64,000 nt of DNA from Epiperipatus broadwayi (GCA_028023455.1 JAQFVV010000555.1:312001-376000); one strand, 5' to 3'. Positions 1-17,160 are shown, counted from the first letter of the stretch. Notes: generated by a model from the sequence alone, not told the origin. Made by a program: numbers and translations.

Positions 1-556
1 TTAATACTTCACAATGTTTTTTATGAGCTGTTTTTTATATAATTCTACTTTATAATCCTTTGATAATGGTGACTTTGATATTATGTATATGGCAAGGGTT
101 TTTGGTGAAAAAGATAATTCCTGAAATCATTATTAACCTGAAGCTTTAATAAACATACACTTCCATTATTTGGTTGTTTGCAGTTATAAAATACAATTCT
201 TTGTCCATTTTATTGTACTTAAAATCTATATTTTTCTATTCATCTTCTATGACTGATATCTCAAATTTTAGAATATCTTTCCTACTAAGCATCTCATACA
301 TATATCATTTAATTTCATATTCTAAAGACTTTCATAGAGTTATTTAAGTATTTTTTTATTACATGACTTTTTAAATAATATTATATTTAAAAAATTTTAA
401 GAAGATAAATAACATAATTTACATTACTTTTCTTAATAAACACATTTTACATTTATTTTACAATACTGATATTTTTTTAAAGCTACCTTTTTTTTGTAAA
501 ATTTAAGACTAAACTAATACAATACACAAATTTATTAATCTATTGCCATTCTAACA

Positions 557-581
557 ATTATTAACAATTATTGTTAATAAT
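557..581. repeat. 25-bp palindrome
   Basis: Arms ATTATTAACAAT and ATTGTTAATAAT are perfect inverted copies around a single T. In DNA this AT-rich such a palindrome can arise by chance, so no function is claimed. Confidence 0.6.
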
Positions 582-1327
582 ATAATATTAAAAATCAATG
601 TACTGCAAATATTATCATAATTATTATGCAAATAAAGAAACAACTCTATTTTTTGGAGGATCTTATTTTTTTTTATACATAATGCACATTTTACAAATTA
701 CATTAATAAGAATAAACGTTTAACTGATCTTAAATGTAATAAAAATCTATGTAAATTGCTAATAATTTAACTACCACATAATGCATTTAATTTACATTCA
801 TTTCAAATACACTTATGATTAAATAATCAAATATTATATTTGTACATAGAAATGGATAAAACACTAATCATAGGTAATCATGGGAATTGCATTTTATTTA
901 TAAAAGAATTAAAATGATGGATAATTGAAAATAGATTGTGAAATTAAATTAACAGCTGTATTAAATTAGGATATTTTACAACTGAAATTGTTTGGACAGT
1001 AAAAATTCTTATTATCAGATTTATTATATTTATAAGAACTGGAACTGCAAATGGAAATAAATCTTTTTTTTTGTTTTCCCACTAATTCAGAACATATATG
1101 CAATGCATAGAATTAATCAGTTCTTGAAATAATTATCATTCCATTAAATACCTATATATAAAGTGGACAGTTTCTACATCTGGAATGCGTTATATTTTAT
1201 CTTATTTGAAAGCTTCTTTATATGCTACTAGAGTCTGCAGTGAAAATGACATTCTGCATTGCCATAAAAATCTAATAAGGAATGCTAAAAAATATTATCA
1301 GCAACTGATTAATTAGTTAATAATTTA

Positions 1328-1332
<5 letters not shown>

Positions 1333-1367
<35 letters not shown>

Positions 1368-1370
1368 TTT

Positions 1371-1441
<71 letters not shown>

Positions 1442-1456
1442 TATATAAATATATAT
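1333..1456. repeat. (TA)n microsatellite, interrupted
   Basis: Two long TA runs separated by a short C/T-rich interruption near 1365-1375, followed by an imperfect TA tail. Confidence 0.95.
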
Positions 1457-2792
1457 AGTTTATATATAATCTAGTAATATATATATATATAATAAGAAAT
1501 TTTTAAGGGGCATATTTACAATACCATCAATAAATATGAATTGTAGTAAATATAGTCTATAACATAAATATAGGTTATAATACAAATTATGAAAACAAAA
1601 ATCTCATAACTGCATTACTTTTTCATTTAGGATTTAACAATTATTCAGAAATATATAACAGCAAATTTACTTTTGATCTTATTTTATTTAAATTAATAAA
1701 AAACATTGTAATTAATATTATAAAAGATTATTTTAAAAATATGTTACAAATTCCTTTTATTGGAAATGTGATTGTAAAAGTTTAATGGAATGCAGCAAGT
1801 AAACTACATTAAAATTCTTTAACTTTTACTTTCTTTTTTCTTCATTCTAACAAATATAAATTCAATAAATTTAATAAAATGATTTTCAATTTGTAAGAAA
1901 ACACTCTAAAATTATTTCTTTTAATTACCAAAAAACAATGACTAAAACTCAAATGATTTTTTTTTTTTTTTACTTTAAAAAGAATTTTTCTCCTTTAGCT
2001 TTAATAAAATAAGTTTTTATTAAAAACATTAGAGCAATTTATTTTTTATTATAATTTTTTTTTTAATGTAAATAAAATAAGTGATTTTAATTTAATAATT
2101 TATATCAAAATAAGTAAATGTGTATCTTTATTTAAATTAAGAAATAGTGTATATTTTTCTAGTTAATCAAAATGAAATAAAATTATTTTAAGTATTCTAT
2201 AATTATAAAGTTTGAATCTCTTGAAAAATAAACAGTAAATCATTAAAGCTCAGTGTTATATTTTTAACTTCAAAAAAATATTATTTAGATGATTTTTAAA
2301 AAGAAAAATCTGGCTAAATATTGTTTCGCAGAAAGTAAAAACTAATTTGGTGGCTTGTATTTTATTGTTTATTTTTAGTTAATTAATTAAAAAATATTTA
2401 CATGATATAAAATATGTTACACACGTACACACAAATAAGTATAAATCAGTTTGTAAATAGTTTTGGAAGATAAAAAAAACTTTAAAAATAAAATTGCACG
2501 AAGTTTGTAAAAGTTTACTTTTTATCTATTGCAAATAATGCATAATGTAAGGAACAATGTTTTTTTGATCAATTGCTTTGATCCTAGATCTATTGTCCTT
2601 ACAGTGAGCAGTGTTAAAATTCAATATCAAAATAATGTCAATTTTATTAAAGTAAATTTTATTAATAAATGGCTTATTACTTTGTAATTTGAAGTCAGTG
2701 AGTAGTGTGTAAAGGTATTTAATATTCACACTTTCAGATATAAGTACTTTGGACTGGCTTGGATATATAGACAGACAAGTAAAGTTAAGAGT

Positions 2793-2888
2793 GGTTACCA
2801 CTCTTTTCTTGTTAAATCGTTGTCCCAGTATTTACGATCTGATTGGCTATTAATAATCACAAGCGCTGAGAGACTTGCACTCTCTCGT
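2793..2888 (+). repeat. Repeat family B, copy 1 (hammerhead-like core)
   Basis: Clearly homologous to 8134-8227 on the same strand. Shared blocks include CTTTTCTTGT, GATCTGATTGG at 2837, a TTAATA block, and a terminal hairpin-like GAGAG/CTCTC segment. The CTGAT followed by a short inverted repeat and a CACAA (GAAA-like) block recalls a decayed hammerhead core. The 8.1-kb copy lies between two PLE copies, so this is probably a PLE terminal remnant; that assignment is inference. Confidence 0.55.
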
Positions 2889-4493
2889 AAGTTAATTTCA
2901 TATCATCTGCGCTTTGAAAATAAATATTATTTACTTATTACTTTAAATAAAATTATTTTGTAATTGGATAAAACAATTCCCAATCTACAAATAATTTTTT
3001 TTTAAATGTTAGATATTGTTCACAAGATTGTCCTAAAAGTTATTTATTGGAAATGTTAAAAATGTAATTAGTAATTGAAAAATATTACAGTTGGAGTTAT
3101 TTTGATAATGCCAATTCTAGATGTTTCCAAGAAAACAGGTGGAAGAACAGTAGAACTGGAGACATATAAAAGCTATTTTTGGCAATTATATTCATAGAAA
3201 TTTACTTTGATTCACTTTTACTATTTAGTCTTTTCTATAATTCCTGCATGAATGTTAATTATTATTATTCTACATTTTTCATGTTCAAAAGTTCTAGTTA
3301 TTTCACTGTTTGTAATTATAAAATTATCCAAAGAAAAATCCATGGTAGTTAACTAAAATTACCATGTGATATACATCCCATTTAAGAGAAACCAAAACCA
3401 AAAAGTTACCAGAAAAATGAAAGGATCAATCAGTTTCAGTGTTTCTATTGACAGTATATGTATCTAAAGAACCTCAATGATGAACTCACCTATTCTGACA
3501 TAACTTCCAATTCCCACCATGGTACAATTCATTGGCCCAACCAATTTTCTGTTTCATTGATCAACAACATAGATACTGAAACTTATCACTCAACTACTCA
3601 CTAATGAAATGATAGTACTCATCTGAATATCCAATTAAAGTATGCACTCCAAAATCCAAAATCTGTAGCATAAAAGTCATCTAGTAAAATGTTAGAACTT
3701 TATTTATACACTAATCTACTTTTTAGACATTGTTGTTTGATTGCACATTTGTTCAATTTAAAATAAGTAATTTATAACTAATGTGTATAGTTAAGTTAAT
3801 AATTTATGTTTTTTGATAATTTCCTTCTATGGATGATTATTATTTTGCTTTATTTTAGTAATTAACAATAATTGATTAATCACAATCTAGTTTAACTTTA
3901 TTATTGCCAAAGATTTATTGACTTTCTAATTTTTCATTATTTTATTTAACTCTTAAAACGATTTTCTCAGAATGTTAGTCTAGTATTTTATATAAATGCT
4001 CAATTAGATGTCATTAATTGCAAATGTTCTACAAATGTAAGCACTAATAGAAAAACGTTTATTATTTACAAACATTTATCTATTTTATAATACTTTATTA
4101 TTTAAATTAATTTTCAAAAAAGTTGTTTAATTACTTTGCTTGTATATTTTATATGACTACATGTTTATAAATTATTAGATTAAAAAAAAACAGTTTAGTA
4201 GTTCAAGTATTTGTTTTGTGCATTTTACTTTAACTTATAAAAATGTTGGTCATAGTATTTTGTTAGTAAATCATTGAAAATTGTGTGTGTAGAATACTTA
4301 TTTATCTACCTTTGGAATTTCTAGGATTTACTAGAACCTTCATTACCTTTGTTTTACCAACTACATCTCTATCCAAATAGTAATATATACCCAGGTATTG
4401 TTTTATGTGGACTTATTTAATGCGATTTTGAAGTTATGCAATTCATGTTTCTTCTTAATATCTTTGTATTCGGTTTTCTTTTATGCAATACAA
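2889..4493. other. Non-coding stretch
   Basis: AT-rich with a slightly more balanced patch at about 3330-3690. I translated that patch on both strands and saw no family signature, only short frames broken by stops. Confidence 0.5.
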
Positions 4494-4615
4494 GTATTAG
4501 ATCAGAAGTCGAGCTCTAATAATGCGCTATTACTTCAAATATTATAAACTTTGTGCACTCACATGTCATATTTAAAGTAATAGCTCATTATCAGAGTTCA
4601 ACCTCCATCTAATAA
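4494..4615. repeat. Foldback element, 47-bp arms
   Basis: The left arm, starting TATTAGAT near 4494, is the inverted imperfect copy of the right arm ending ATCTAATA near 4615. Arms are about 80% identical and share AATATTTGAAGTAATAGC-type blocks around a spacer of about 28 bp. No coding capacity. It resembles a short MITE or snapback repeat; no convincing target-site duplication is visible. Confidence 0.65.
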
Positions 4616-4886
4616 TTTCAATATTTTCAGCACTTTATAATAGTACTGTAATAAATTTTATGCAATAAAAAAGTTCAGAATTCACTTAAAATCAGGATTT
4701 TCTCATTTTATATACACACATTAAATTGTACAAGATTATAAAATAAATATGTTCAAACATTATAGATGTGGATGCTATACAATGCATATTGTTGTTTTTG
4801 AATTATAAATCACATTCTATATTTGCTTTTTTAAAAAAGAGTACTAATCAATTAATCATTTAGTGTCTGCAAGTTTATTTTTAAAA

Positions 4887-5114
4887 GATGAGTAACAGTT
4901 TTGGGCACAATTAAATTTGACAATTAAAAATTAAAATCTGATTTTTAATTGTAATTATCAATTTAAAAATTACATAATGTGATCTGAAATTAATGTAATA
5001 ATAAAACAATGAAATTTGATTTTTAAACGGAATTGAAAAGTAAAAAATTAAAGACAAAAATAAGAATTTAATTTTTGTTAGTTTTAATTAAATTTTGCCC
5101 AACAGCGGTGAGTA
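4887..5114. mobile_element. Probable hAT-type MITE with 8-bp TSD
   Basis: About 212 bp of non-coding sequence with terminal inverted repeats sharing TTGGGCA followed by AATT-rich blocks: ACAGTTTTGGGCACAATT on the left, and on the inverted right end GCTGTTGGGCAAAATTTAA. It is flanked by near-identical 8-mers, GATGAGTA (4887-4894) and GGTGAGTA (5107-5114). Eight-bp target duplications with CAG-type ends are the hallmark of hAT transposons. No transposase, so non-autonomous. The single TSD mismatch and imperfect TIRs suggest an old insertion. Confidence 0.55.
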
Positions 5115-5320
5115 GATGTCCTTTTATTATCATAAGTCTACTTTCCTATTTTTATTTTAAACTTTTAGTTTACCCTAGTGGAGAGGAAAAAACACTCAAG
5201 AAAGTAAATTTCTTTTGAAACAAAAATTTCAATTTTAGATCGCTTAGTGAAATGGGAAGAATCAACAAAGATTGGAAAATATTTTAGTTTGAAAGAATCC
5301 AATATAAGAGCAATTTATTG

Positions 5321-5512
5321 GGATTTAGATATAAAGGCCATAGTGTTGATAAATATTATGTTGTGGAAATGGGATGGAGCAGAATGTGTGAAAACTTAGA
5401 CAGGGGAATGTAAAATAAAGTAGTTAACAGGTTTCTCTGGGCATAATTGCTGAGAGATTCTTGGATTCATTAAAAAAGAAGCTACAGTACATCACATCAT
5501 CACATGATGAAT
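5321..5512 (+). mobile_element. LINE 3' end, copy 1 (truncated)
   Basis: Homologous over its length to 37297-37463. Shared landmarks in order are GGATTTAGATATAAAGG, TTGACAAAGAT-like and GAAATGGGAT blocks, GGGGAATGTAAAATAAAGT, CTGGGCATAATTGCTGAGA, and a terminal (CATCA)n tail (ACATCACATCATCACAT). The first part is the end of the LINE coding region and the rest is 3' UTR plus tail. The upstream coding domains seen in the 37-kb copy are absent, as expected for a 5'-truncated insertion. Confidence 0.75.
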
Positions 5513-7056
<1,544 letters not shown>

Positions 7057-7400
7057 AATCAAAACTACCCCAAATCTAAAATTAAACCAGACCAGCATAA
7101 AAATAATATTAAAACACAACCTAAGGTTTCACTGTTACAAGCAGACTTCTCAAGTGTAAAGAACTACAAAAAACCACACATTATATATACTATTAAAAAC
7201 TACCCACAAATCCATTCACTTCCCATCCACCCTTAATATTAAAAGAACTCTTAAATAAGTTAATTGCTTCAGAATAATAAATTTTCAATAATAAAGACTC
7301 TTTAATTCTTCTTTTGATTTCATTTCTCTCAAAGAAGACAACCTTAGCTTTATCAAAATCAATAGTGTGGCCTGTATCTTTTTCATGGACATACAAAGCA
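7057..7400 (-). repeat. PLE-A left inverted arm
   Basis: Inverted copy of 7778-8121, carrying a minus-strand 67-codon frame (7193-7396) that matches the last 67 residues of the PLE-A protein except one K/E change. It is a duplicated fragment of the endonuclease C-terminus, not an independent gene. Confidence 0.9.
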
Positions 7401-7985
7401 AATAAAGATTATTTGAGTGTTGGATACTCTGATAAATTTGTTAAAAGTATTTTATTTAATAGTAATATTTGTAAGGATGTAAAGGTTAAAGAAAAATATG
7501 ATTTTATTTTTTTGCCATTTAAATTGTCTTCTTATAAAATTGTGTGTAGAAATAGTAAATTGTTTGGAAATAAGAAAATTGCTTGGAAAAGGGGTGTTAC
7601 ATTGAATAATTTATTAAATAATACAAAAGAAGTTTTTGATAGAAAGACTATTCCTGGTGTGGTATATTTTATTCCTTGTTTATTTTTTAAGAAGGTTTAC
7701 ATAGGTCAGAGTAGTTTGAGTTTAAATGAAAGAATAAAGGTTCATAAAAGTAGAGTTAAAAATAGATATCTTAGTTCTGCTTTGTATGTCCATGAAAAAG
7801 ATACAGGCCACACTATTGATTTTGATGAAGCTAAGGTTGTCTTCTTTGAGAGAAATGAAATCAAAAGAAGAATTAAAGAGTCTTTATTATTGAAAATTTA
7901 TTATTCTGAAGCAATTAACTTATTTAAGAGTTCTTTTAATATTAAGGGTGGATGGGAAGTGAATGGATTTGTGGGTAGTTTTTAA
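7401..7985 (+). pseudogene. PLE polyprotein C-terminus: GIY-YIG endonuclease (partial)
   Basis: In PLEs the C-terminal GIY-YIG domain nicks target DNA to prime reverse transcription. The 194-residue open segment starts at the truncation junction. The frame stays open upstream into the inverted arm, but those about 29 residues are antisense artefact. An RT-to-endonuclease linker comes first. Then, from about 7656, GVVYFIPC supplies the GIY motif, KVYIGQ at about 7694 the YIG motif, and LNERIKVHK the helix with the catalytic Arg. The C-terminal part continues through DTGHTIDF and ends at a TAA. There is no internal stop or frameshift. RT is missing, so this is a fragment, though a young one. 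Confidence 0.85.
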
Positions 7986-8121
7986 TAGTATATATAATGT
8001 GTGGTTTTTTGTAGTTCTTTACACATGAGAAGTCTGCTTGTAGCAGTGAAACCTTAGGTTGTGTTTTAATATTATTTTTATGCTGGTCTGGTTTAATTTT
8101 AGATTTGGGGTAGTTTTGATT
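7778..8121 (+). repeat. PLE-A right arm (native 3' end)
   Basis: Contains the last about 69 codons and the 3' UTR of PLE-A, and ends TAGTTTTGATT next to a TA run. It is the template for the inverted left arm. Confidence 0.9.
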
Positions 8122-8133
8122 ATATATATATGG

Positions 8134-8227
8134 AACCATCCTTTTCTTGTCAAATTCTCTGTCTCAGTGCTTGTGATCTGATTGGATGTTAATAGTCATA
8201 AGTACTTCAGAGTTTTGCAGTCTCTCA
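8134..8227 (+). repeat. Repeat family B, copy 2 (hammerhead-like core)
   Basis: Same-strand homologue of 2793-2888. CTGAT at 8178 is followed by a TTAATAGTC block, then ATAAGTACTTC at 8198-8208. The AGTC..AAGTACTTC string is also present downstream of PLE-C at 24043-24056, linking this repeat to PLE termini. It lies between PLE-A and PLE-B. Confidence 0.55.
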
Positions 8228-8246
8228 ATATATATATATATATATT

Positions 8247-8480
8247 CCTTTCTAGTAAGTTCTTTAATATAATTTAAAATTTTTACATTTTTTATACAAT
8301 CAGTATTATGTTCATATTTTACATAATGAATATATAATGTAGATTTATCATCTCTTCTATTAATAACATTATGTTCTTTTGCTTTTTGATGTAATTGTTT
8401 TCCTATATATTATTAGTAAATTATTATAAAATTTCCATAACCAGTTTTATAAAAAACAATTTAATATTTCATATCATCTT
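8247..8480 (-). pseudogene. GIY-YIG endonuclease remnant (PLE-B, left arm)
   Basis: The minus-strand frame reads KQLHQKAKEHNVINRR, then STLYIHYVKYEHNTDC, then KILNYIKELTRK. It aligns with the plus-strand copy at 9085-9321. The GIY part upstream is broken by stops, although the DNA still aligns with the other arm. Confidence 0.65.
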
Positions 8481-9059
8481 TTATTTTATAATTACTTGTT
8501 AATATATCTAGATTTTTACTATTTGATTATTCTATGTTGATATTTTTTCTATATAATTTTCATTGTTTAGTAATGAATTATAAATTCTAGAAAACTCAGA
8601 ATGTTTAATCCACTTTTTATTAGAACTACTATTAATATTTATATTCATAATATTACTATTAATTAAATTAAGTGATTTATATTCATAAATCATGTTTTGA
8701 ATACTCTTTAGATTATTTTTATAATTTTTGTACAAATCAATAAACTATTCCTTTTGTAAAGTAGCCTAGTTTTATCTGCATTATATCTGCCATTTTCATG
8801 TTTAAAATTTGTAATAATTGCCATCTTTTGTATGCATGTTTGTTGTGAAACTAGAAATTTTTTTTTTTTTTAAATTTATATTTTTCAATGAACTTTCTTA
8901 ATACAATTTTGTTATAATTGACTATGTTCATCTTCACATCTAAATACTAAAATGTATAATACATTACTAAAAAATGAAAAAAAAAATTACATAGACAAAA
9001 ATACCAACACAAAACAAGCAAATAATAAAAATCTACACAAATTAAAAATTAATAGTAAA

Positions 9060-9321
9060 TCAAAAAATATGGTGTTTAAAAATTGTTTATAAAATTAATT
9101 GTGCAAATTGCAATATGATTTCCTATAAACGCACAGGAAAACAATTAGATGAAAAAACAAAACAACATAAAAAAGCAGTTAATAAAAGACTTAATAAGTT
9201 TGCATTATATATTCATTATATAAAATATGAACATAAAATAGATTGTGTAAAATATTTAATAATTTTAAACTATTTTAAATACAATAGAAAAAATATATAT
9301 AAAATAAATTACATTAATTAG
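9060..9321 (+). pseudogene. GIY-YIG endonuclease remnant (PLE-B, right arm)
   Basis: The frame reads NCNMISYKRTGKQLDEKTKQ, then HKKAVNKR, then LYIHYIKYEHKIDCVK. The Y.....TG..L......H arrangement corresponds to the YIG motif, the Arg helix region and the following histidine in PLE endonucleases. Upstream, CANCNM fits the Cys pair often found between GIY and YIG. Truncated and shifted, hence pseudogene. Confidence 0.65.
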
Positions 9322-9472
9322 AACAAATATAACTTTATAATTATATATAAAACCGAAATTTATTTAACTAATAATTGGCTAATGAAAAATGAATGGAAAG
9401 TTATATTGCATCCATTTATACAGGTTGTTTTTTCTTCTTTGTACATACTGCATTATTGTTATAATTGGTTGT

Positions 9473-9527
9473 ATATATATATATATATATTGTATATATA
9501 TACATACATATATATATATATTACCAG
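9473..9527. repeat. (TA)n, interrupted
   Basis: Short TA runs with TG and CA interruptions. Confidence 0.85.
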
Positions 9528-9912
9528 TCACATTTACCAACCAACAAACTAATTCACAGTCGGATTCAAACCAGTTAAACCAAAAAAATTAAACCCAAGA
9601 CCAAACTGAATTCGAACCCAACTCACGAGCTCAGATCAAATCAATGGATAACATATGTAGATGGTACATGGCTATGTGGCAAGGAACTAGCTCAACGGAT
9701 ATGAATATTTCAGAGCCCCCTGATCTGACTCAACACATAATAAGATGACTACGGATATTTATAAATCAATTCATATATGTATGTTCAGGTTGCCAATACA
9801 GACAGATATCATTAATATTAAAATAGTTATTAAATAATGAAGAAAGTCAAAACCAAATGTGTTATAGAAAATGTTTAATAATAATAAATATTTCTTCAAA
9901 TGGTTTATGATT
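9528..9912. other. Non-coding, slightly less AT-rich patch
   Basis: No gene recognised. The minus strand at 9608-9620 contains TGGGTTCGAATTC, which resembles a Pol III B box, but I find no convincing A box or tRNA fold at the right distance. Confidence 0.4.
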
Positions 9913-9998
9913 AACATTATATATATATATATATTACCTCTAGTCGTTAGGAATATAACATTATATATATATATATATTACCTCTAGTCGTTAGGAAT
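9913..9998. repeat. Tandem duplication, 44-bp period
   Basis: Two copies of AACATTA, a TA run, then TTACCTCTAGTCGTTAGGAA, at 9913-9954 and 9957-9998. They are identical apart from TA-run length, so the duplication is recent. Confidence 0.9.
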
Positions 9999-10951
9999 GG
10001 GAGTTACAATATACAATAAGTAATGGCAGTCATGCTCATATGCCAATAACTAATATGCAAGTGTGAGAGAATTATATATGTCTATGCCCTGATAAGTAAA
10101 CAAATGTAAATAAAGATATTTTACTGGGAAAGAAATTATGATTCTAATTTTAAAAAGAAAAAATGTAAGATTCATTTTCATACATCCATAAAGCAAATCA
10201 TGAAAAGCAAAATAAATATTTAGGTCATAACTTTATTGTTTAACAAAGAACTTATTTAATTATAGATAAATATGAGGTTGTTTGACTTTGATAAGATCAA
10301 TTCCTTATGATTTATGAGCATGAAAGTGAGGCTTTATTGGAACTGAGGAATAAACGGTACTGATGACTTATGAGCATTAAGAACAAATACGAAATATAAT
10401 GGCTTGTTGGTGATTTGAGAAATAGAAGGGCAGCTTGTATTTTACAAGTCTTTTATGCCCTATAAAGGATTCATAGAACACAGGGAAAGCCAGGCTGGGA
10501 CATAGCCATGAATCTTTGGTGTTTCAATAAAATAACTATTGAGGGAGGAAGTGATTTCTTCCTATGTAATTAAAATAACAGTAAGATCACCAATGACAAG
10601 CCTACAAAGTAGGAGATGGCTTGCATCAGCTATGTTCAGAAAGTAATGATTCATTGAATATCATATTTAATTAAGAAAGCCCCAATTTTATAAGAAATAT
10701 TCTATGTAATGACCTGATCATGTCAGGTTAAAAATCAAACATGCTTAAAATAACAGTGCTTCATGCAATTATAAAATTATAATACTTGTACCCTAAATAT
10801 CATGCCCTCCCTGAATATTTATATAAAATACAAAATTTAAATAAGAATATACTGTTTTGATTTTCTTTATCAACCTTTATCAAAACATTTGAATATTATC
10901 AATGAATAAATTTGTGAACTCAAAATAGCTGGAAGCATAAGTTAGAAAGTG

Positions 10952-10972
10952 GGCTAATAATTATTATTAGCC
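10952..10972. repeat. 21-bp palindrome
   Basis: Arms GGCTAATAAT and ATTATTAGCC flank one central base. Perfect, but short. Confidence 0.6.
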
Positions 10973-11871
10973 ATTAATAGAAATCACAAACATTTAATAA
11001 ATCCTTCAACTTGATAATTATAGAACCATATGGAATTAGTTCTAGTGGTCAATAATTAAACTATAAAACATAATAATATAATATTTTCATGAGGTAAGTT
11101 TAACAAAAGAAATTATTATCGAGTTGAAATATTATTGGCAAATAATCAAAAATAAATGACATTAATAATCTTTCAATAAATATATAATAAAGTTAGTTCA
11201 ATAAACTGCCATTGTAAGAAAAGGAAAGTTAACAAAATATTAATTTTAAACACTAGAGATAAAACAGAAAATTGCTATACAAATTAAGACATTATAAAGC
11301 AAGAAGAAATTTTAATGGTAGTTAATTTAAAAGGTGACTTAAAATAAAGTTCAGAAACTAGCTAGAAAGTTGCAGTTCAAAAAGTAAAGATATTAGCAGT
11401 CCTTTCATGATTTGTTCCTTAATTTACACAGCAGAATCCAATTGGGTTGAGATGATAACATAGGTGCACATTTTAACTTATGTGAACAGCATTTTAGATT
11501 GATTTCTTTAAGGTTTTAGCAGCTCATGATTGGTATGGATAAGTTCGAATTAGCAGCTACATGTTGATGATTTTATGGGAACTTTGGGATCCAGCAATCA
11601 GATCCCCGAAGTGAGCCATGCACCATGCTGAAAAGACTATATAAATTCATAATTTAAACTGACATAGCTTTAGGTAGCAAAGCTTCTAAAAAGTAATGAC
11701 TTCTTTCTTCTTGAAACTTTTCCAGGTGATTTATACTTTTGCTCTGGTTTCCTGCCCATTCTGACTTTTGAAGCCTTCAGGCTAAAACATTTACATTATC
11801 AAAAGTTTAAAATTTTGTTAATTGGTTTCAGATTCATTCCTTCGATAAGGCTTTCAAATCGATTAACTTTG

Positions 11872-11899
11872 AATTCATTTTCTAATTAGAAAATGAATT
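11872..11899. repeat. 28-bp perfect palindrome
   Basis: AATTCATTTTCTAA and its exact inverted copy meet with no spacer. This is unlikely to persist by chance and could be a short snapback remnant or hairpin. Confidence 0.7.
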
Positions 11900-12104
11900 T
11901 GTAAATCTGAATAAATGATTTTAATTGAGAAACCCTCCTTACATTTAATATTACTATTTTTACTAATTAATAAAATGTACCCATTGTCTTTGGGAAAGGA
12001 CGATCAGAAAGCTTATTGAAAGAATGTAGCTTTTAATCCACAGAAATTTGAACAAAATGTTAAAATTAAAAATAAAACATTCTGATGTAATGAAACTTTA
12101 TAAG

Positions 12105-16910
<4,806 letters not shown>

Positions 16911-17160
16911 CCATTCTTTTATTTATTCATTTTCATTTGACATTAATTCATTATTATAATTGATTGATCATACATTAACTTTTATTCTTTTATCATCTCA
17001 ACCATTCATCATCTTAATCATTCATTATTCTCATATATATTCGTTCTTTTCTCTTCATTCTTAGACTCATTTCATTCCACTATTCCATTATTACTTCTTT
17101 CCATCATCCATTTAGTCATCTACATCATACTTTACTTATCATTTCATTTATAAGTTGAAT
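16911..17160 (+). repeat. G-poor, T/C-rich degenerate array
   Basis: Very few G residues on this strand, with many near-repeats of ATTCATT, TCATCAT and CCATTATT. The strong strand asymmetry suggests a degenerate short-period satellite or decayed low-complexity transcript. Confidence 0.45.

Larger units (their letters stand above)
1..2792. other. AT-rich non-coding DNA
   Basis: No recognisable gene or RNA. Short ORFs, including a 91-codon minus-strand one ending near the repeat at 2.8 kb, match no family I know and use AT-rich low-complexity codons. The stretch holds a (TA)n tract and one perfect short palindrome, listed separately. Confidence 0.6.
7057..8121 (+). mobile_element. PLE-A: 5'-truncated Penelope-like element with inverted arms
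   Basis: A 344-bp left arm (7057-7400) is the inverted copy of the right arm (7778-8121); comparing them by eye I find about three differences. The 377-bp centre (7401-7777) together with the right arm encodes, on plus, the end of a PLE polyprotein with a GIY-YIG endonuclease. The right arm is the natural 3' end (domain C-terminus plus about 135 bp of 3' UTR). The left arm is the same segment attached backwards at the 5' truncation point. PLEs are known for such pseudo-LTR arrangements. The near identity of the arms implies a recent event. Confidence 0.88.
8228..9330. mobile_element. PLE-B: decayed Penelope-like element with inverted endonuclease ends
   Basis: Two homologous GIY-YIG remnants face outward: one on minus (8247-8480) and one on plus (9060-9321). 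Both share ..GKQL....K.H....R...K..LYIHY.KYEH..DC.K...ILNY. The interval between them holds stop-ridden AT-rich sequence whose minus strand could be PLE linker/RT remnant. The geometry repeats that of PLE-A and PLE-D: endonuclease-coding ends duplicated in inverted orientation. It is a different subfamily from PLE-A and far more decayed. Confidence 0.65.

Noticed and set aside
2526-2801. 91-codon minus-strand ORF
   Set aside because: No recognisable motif, AT-driven composition; could belong to a PLE terminal region but nothing supports it.
7314-7400. First 29 codons of the 223-codon PLE-A frame
   Set aside because: They read the antisense of the inverted arm; coding proper starts at the 7401 junction.
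9608-9620. Pol III B-box-like TGGGTTCGAATTC (minus)
   Set aside because: No A box at tRNA spacing and no cloverleaf; insufficient for a tRNA or SINE call.
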